Below, in pieces: positions 6,591-8,134 of a stretch of DNA of 8,134 nt. The notes below the pieces were generated by a model. The model saw only the letters and a program-made list of their open reading frames with translations. It was not told where the DNA came from and did not search any database. This stretch comes from Oscillospiraceae bacterium (GTDB taxonomy: Bacteria; Bacillota; Clostridia; Oscillospirales; Oscillospiraceae). The first letter of the stretch is position 1; every line of letters begins with the position of its first letter. The stretch is taken from positions 1 to 8,134 of the forward strand of contig JAISKY010000169.1 in assembly GCA_031260745.1 (NCBI GenBank), written 5' to 3'. A program made the position numbers and the translations under genes.

Positions 6591-6836
6591 ATGGAAATAA
6601 TAAAAAACTCAAGCTGCGGCTGTAATACTCCTACAGCGGTCAGTCCGGCGGTTACACTGCCGGCTCCGGTAACGACAATTACTACATTACCCGCTCCCGC
6701 GCCTATATGCGCCAGACGTCACTGTTGCCCGATATGTTTCTGCAATCCGTGTCACTGCGGCAATCGGCACGGAAATAACTGTTTCGTAATACCCGCGCCT
6801 TTAAGACTGCCCGCGGGCTTCGTCCCAATCGGCTAA
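6591..6836 (+). CDS. Small Cys- and Pro-rich protein of unknown function
   Basis: I do not recognise a family. The 81-residue product has ten cysteines (9, 11, 40, 45, 46, 49, 51, 54, 56, 64) and three histidines (44, 55, 60). An N-terminal CGC is followed by a Pro/Thr/Val linker with TLPAP at 22-26 and 32-36, then a dense centre (40-64) with CCPICFCNPCHCG, combining CxxC and CxC spacings, and a hydrophobic Pro-rich tail (VIPAPLRLPAGFVPIG). There is no signal peptide or clear membrane segment. Such spacing would suit metal binding or disulfide/thiol cross-linking; small Cys-rich spore-coat or metallothionein-like proteins are possible analogies only. A consensus ribosome site, a TATAAT promoter and a downstream hairpin frame it as a single-gene unit, divergent from prfA. 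Existence as a gene is well supported; function is open. Confidence 0.82.
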   Translation: MEIIKNSSCGCNTPTAVSPAVTLPAPVTTITTLPAPAPICARRHCCPICFCNPCHCGNRHGNNCFVIPAPLRLPAGFVPIG

Positions 6837-6857
6837 GGGCATTACGCTCAACTTACA

Positions 6858-6889
6858 AACCACCGAAGTTCTTAACAGCTTCGGTGGTT
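6858..6889 (+). terminator. Hairpin after the Cys-rich gene, probable terminator
   Basis: A perfect 11-bp stem AACCACCGAAG / CTTCGGTGGTT surrounds a 10-base loop, starting 21 bases after the stop. The 3' flank (AGCTTATTCGG) lacks a real U-run, so it may end transcription weakly or protect the 3' end of the mRNA instead. Confidence 0.6.
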
Positions 6890-6935
6890 AGCTTATTCGG
6901 CATAATATATATTGCGACGGACAAAGACCGCTCAT

Positions 6936-6950
6936 TTGAAAATTTTTCAA
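6936..6950. promoter_or_regulatory. 15-bp perfect palindrome, possible operator
   Basis: TTGAAAA-T-TTTTCAA, symmetric in every base around 6943, overlaps the -35 region of the promoter of the XRE-comEC unit. XRE-type proteins usually bind such dyads as dimers, so autoregulation by the downstream regulator is a reasonable inference, not shown by the sequence. Confidence 0.5.
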
Positions 6951-6972
6951 CAATAGTCACCTTTGGTATAAT
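6944..6972 (+). promoter_or_regulatory. Promoter of the XRE regulator-comEC unit
   Basis: TATAAT (6967-6972) is preceded by TG one base upstream (TGGTATAAT, extended -10). The -35 at 17-base spacing is a poor TTTTCA (6944-6949), as often found with extended -10 elements. Predicted start is near 6979, leaving a leader of about 65 bases in which no strong structure was seen. Confidence 0.65.
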
Positions 6973-7043
6973 AATTACGCGCAGGTGTGATAATTTACAG
7001 AGAGCGAATATCCATCTTTGGAATAAACGGAAGTATTTGCACG

Positions 7044-7295
7044 ATGAAGATATACGACTACAACGGAACCGCTAACATTTGCGGGCGAAAAATCCGCGAG
7101 GTACGTGAACGGAAAAATTTCTCGCAAGAACAATTCGCCGCGAAACTACAGGTCGAGGGCGTTAACTTGACTCAAAAAGCGATAAGCCGAATTGAAACCG
7201 GAAAACGGGTAGTCGCGGACTACGAGTTGCTTGCCGCGTCGCGGGTACTCGGCGTGACGCTTGACTGGCTGTTAAGCGGTATAATATCGGTATGA
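7044..7295 (+). CDS. XRE-family helix-turn-helix transcriptional regulator
   Basis: The product is a small DNA-binding protein of 83 residues consisting almost only of a Cro/C1-type HTH domain. From ATG 7044 it begins MKIYDYNGTANICGRKIREV; helix 1 lies near 13-24, SQEQFAAKL (27-35) forms the second helix, and LTQKAISRIETGKR (42-55) the recognition helix region, ending in DYELLAASRVLGVTLDWLL. The start at 7044 is preferred because the family usually begins at this point and GGAAG lies 10 bases before it; GTG 6987 in frame would add 19 residues without a ribosome site. There is no sensor or oligomerisation domain. Its TGA overlaps the comEC ATG (ATGA), so the two are made together. Likely a local repressor or activator of its own unit; its targets are unknown. 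Confidence 0.9.
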   Translation: MKIYDYNGTANICGRKIREVRERKNFSQEQFAAKLQVEGVNLTQKAISRIETGKRVVADYELLAASRVLGVTLDWLLSGIISV

Positions 7296-8134
7296 GTACG
7301 GTAATGCCGAAACTTCGCCGATACCGCGTACAAATTATTGCCGCCGCGATTTGCCTGGCGGCGTGCGTCGCGTGGAAATTTGGTTACGACGCGATTTTTA
7401 TGACGCCCGCGATTCAGCTTGACGGCGTTAAAACCGTACTTGCCGTGAGAACTTTGAATTACTCCCAACTTTACGACCGCGCAAGCATAACGCCGGTTAG
7501 CGTCATTCTGCCCGGCGCGGACGTCAGAGCAGATTTATATCTGTACTACGACACCGAGCAAAACGAGCCGGTCGTTTACGCTCCCGGTACGACTCTAAGC
7601 GTCGCGGCAAAAGGTAAATTAGCCTCCAACGACGAACTTGACAGGACTTATTCCGGAGTGTTCCTATACCTCTACGCCGATTCGGACGGAGTGGAGTACG
7701 CGGAACCGGGAGGATTCTCCGCGGTTTATATACCGCGTTACATATCGCTTAAAATGCGTTCTATCGCGGATTCCATTTTTCCGCCCGACGCGGCTCCGTT
7801 CCTGAAAGCCCTATTGAGCGGCGACCGCTTTGACTGGAACGCGGACAGTTTAGCGAAGTCGGCGTTCTCAATCGCCGGAATCAGCCACATTGTAGCCGTA
7901 TCGGGAATGCACTTGGGATATTTGACCGCGCTGTTGGGACTGGTACTCGGAAAAGGTAAACTTAGGGTATTCGTCGGGATTCCGGTAATATTGCTGTTCG
8001 CGCTAATATCCGGAGCGACCGCGTCAATCATACGCGCAAGCGTAATGTCAGTCGCGTTTCTGATTGCTACGCTGATTTCACGCGACTACAAACCTTGGAG
8101 ATCGTTATTGCTGTCGCTTTTAATTCTCAACGTT
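7292..8134 (+). CDS. comEC: ComEC/Rec2 competence channel protein, N-terminal part (3' end outside window)
   Basis: ComEC forms the inner-membrane channel that carries single-stranded DNA into the cell during transformation. The frame opens at ATG 7292 and stays open to the right edge, 281 codons, without a stop. Residues 13-30 are a first membrane segment; about 38-150 match the extracytoplasmic OB-fold (DUF4131) region in length and strand pattern; 195-209 has the Competence-domain signature GISHIVAVSGMHLG; 227-243 is a membrane segment followed by SGATASIIRASVMS (240-253), matching the usual SG.sPS..RA..M motif; further membrane helices follow. The start overlaps the XRE gene stop and has no good ribosome site, implying coupling. 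The C-terminal helices and any beta-lactamase-like nuclease domain lie beyond the window. No comEA is next to it on the left. Confidence 0.9.
   Translation, partial: MSTVMPKLRRYRVQIIAAAICLAACVAWKFGYDAIFMTPAIQLDGVKTVLAVRTLNYSQLYDRASITPVSVILPGADVRADLYLYYDTEQNEPVVYAPGTTLSVAAKGKLASNDELDRTYSGVFLYLYADSDGVEYAEPGGFSAVYIPRYISLKMRSIADSIFPPDAAPFLKALLSGDRFDWNADSLAKSAFSIAGISHIVAVSGMHLGYLTALLGLVLGKGKLRVFVGIPVILLFALISGATASIIRASVMSVAFLIATLISRDYKPWRSLLLSLLILNV

Noticed and set aside
6837..7043. Possible small RNA or riboswitch in the 207-base gap between the Cys-rich gene and the XRE regulator
   Set aside because: Beyond the hairpin, the palindrome and one promoter I saw only a 4-bp stem in the leader (TCCA/TGGA near 7011-7022); no known riboswitch or T-box elements are visible.
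7261..7285. TTGACT and TATAAT just before comEC as an internal promoter
   Set aside because: The spacer is only 13 bases and the elements lie inside conserved HTH codons, so a separate comEC promoter is not supported.
7738..8031. 97-codon minus-strand frame opposite comEC
   Set aside because: The plus-strand frame shows the ComEC Competence signature over the same bases, and the minus frame has no ribosome site or family resemblance.
1..8134. CRISPR array, mobile element, tRNA or attachment site
   Set aside because: No regular repeats, transposase motifs, terminal inverted repeats or tRNA-like cloverleaf were found on either strand.

Overview
The window looks like chromosomal DNA of a low-to-medium GC member of the Bacillota, most likely an uncultured Clostridia lineage. 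This is an inference from gene content (an LTA-synthase-type membrane sulfatase, a Firmicutes-style HtrA with a disordered cytoplasmic tail, a Clostridia-type XRE regulator, ComEC), AGGAGG Shine-Dalgarno sites, TTGACA/TATAAT promoters and GTG/TTG starts. No rRNA, tRNA, IS element, CRISPR array or phage gene was seen. Gene density is high and no gene-free gap exceeds about 210 bases.

Layout. Bases 1-326 (+) hold the 3' end of a DsbA-fold protein. It converges on a six-gene minus-strand block, and the two share a bidirectional terminator (340-368). In the direction of transcription the block reads prfA (release factor 1), a compact TsaC/Sua5-type protein, htrA, hisI, hisE and an LTA-synthase-like membrane sulfatase. 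The last three overlap by 4 bases at each junction and are probably translationally coupled. A strong promoter at 6507-6535 drives the block and places the predicted transcription start about 3 bases before the prfA ATG, so the prfA message may be leaderless. A second, weaker promoter may lie before htrA.

Rightward from the same intergenic region a divergent promoter drives a small protein of 81 residues with 10 cysteines and no family I recognise. After a hairpin and a 15-bp perfect palindrome sits a two-gene unit: an XRE-type regulator whose stop overlaps the start of comEC (DNA-uptake channel). comEC runs off the right edge.

Most interesting points: (1) the LTA-synthase-like protein carries an extra N-terminal domain of about 180 residues that resembles a HAD subfamily IB phosphatase with its catalytic motif lost; (2) the Cys/Pro-rich small protein with strong expression signals; (3) the XRE regulator coupled to comEC, with a palindrome on the promoter; (4) the apparently leaderless prfA and the divergent promoters built on TTGTCA repeats; (5) near absence of GATC, CATG, CTAG and GGCC. 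Translation functions (RF1, TsaC), envelope functions (HtrA, sulfatase) and the last part of early histidine synthesis (HisE, HisI) share one transcription unit, which looks like a housekeeping operon rather than a dedicated pathway.
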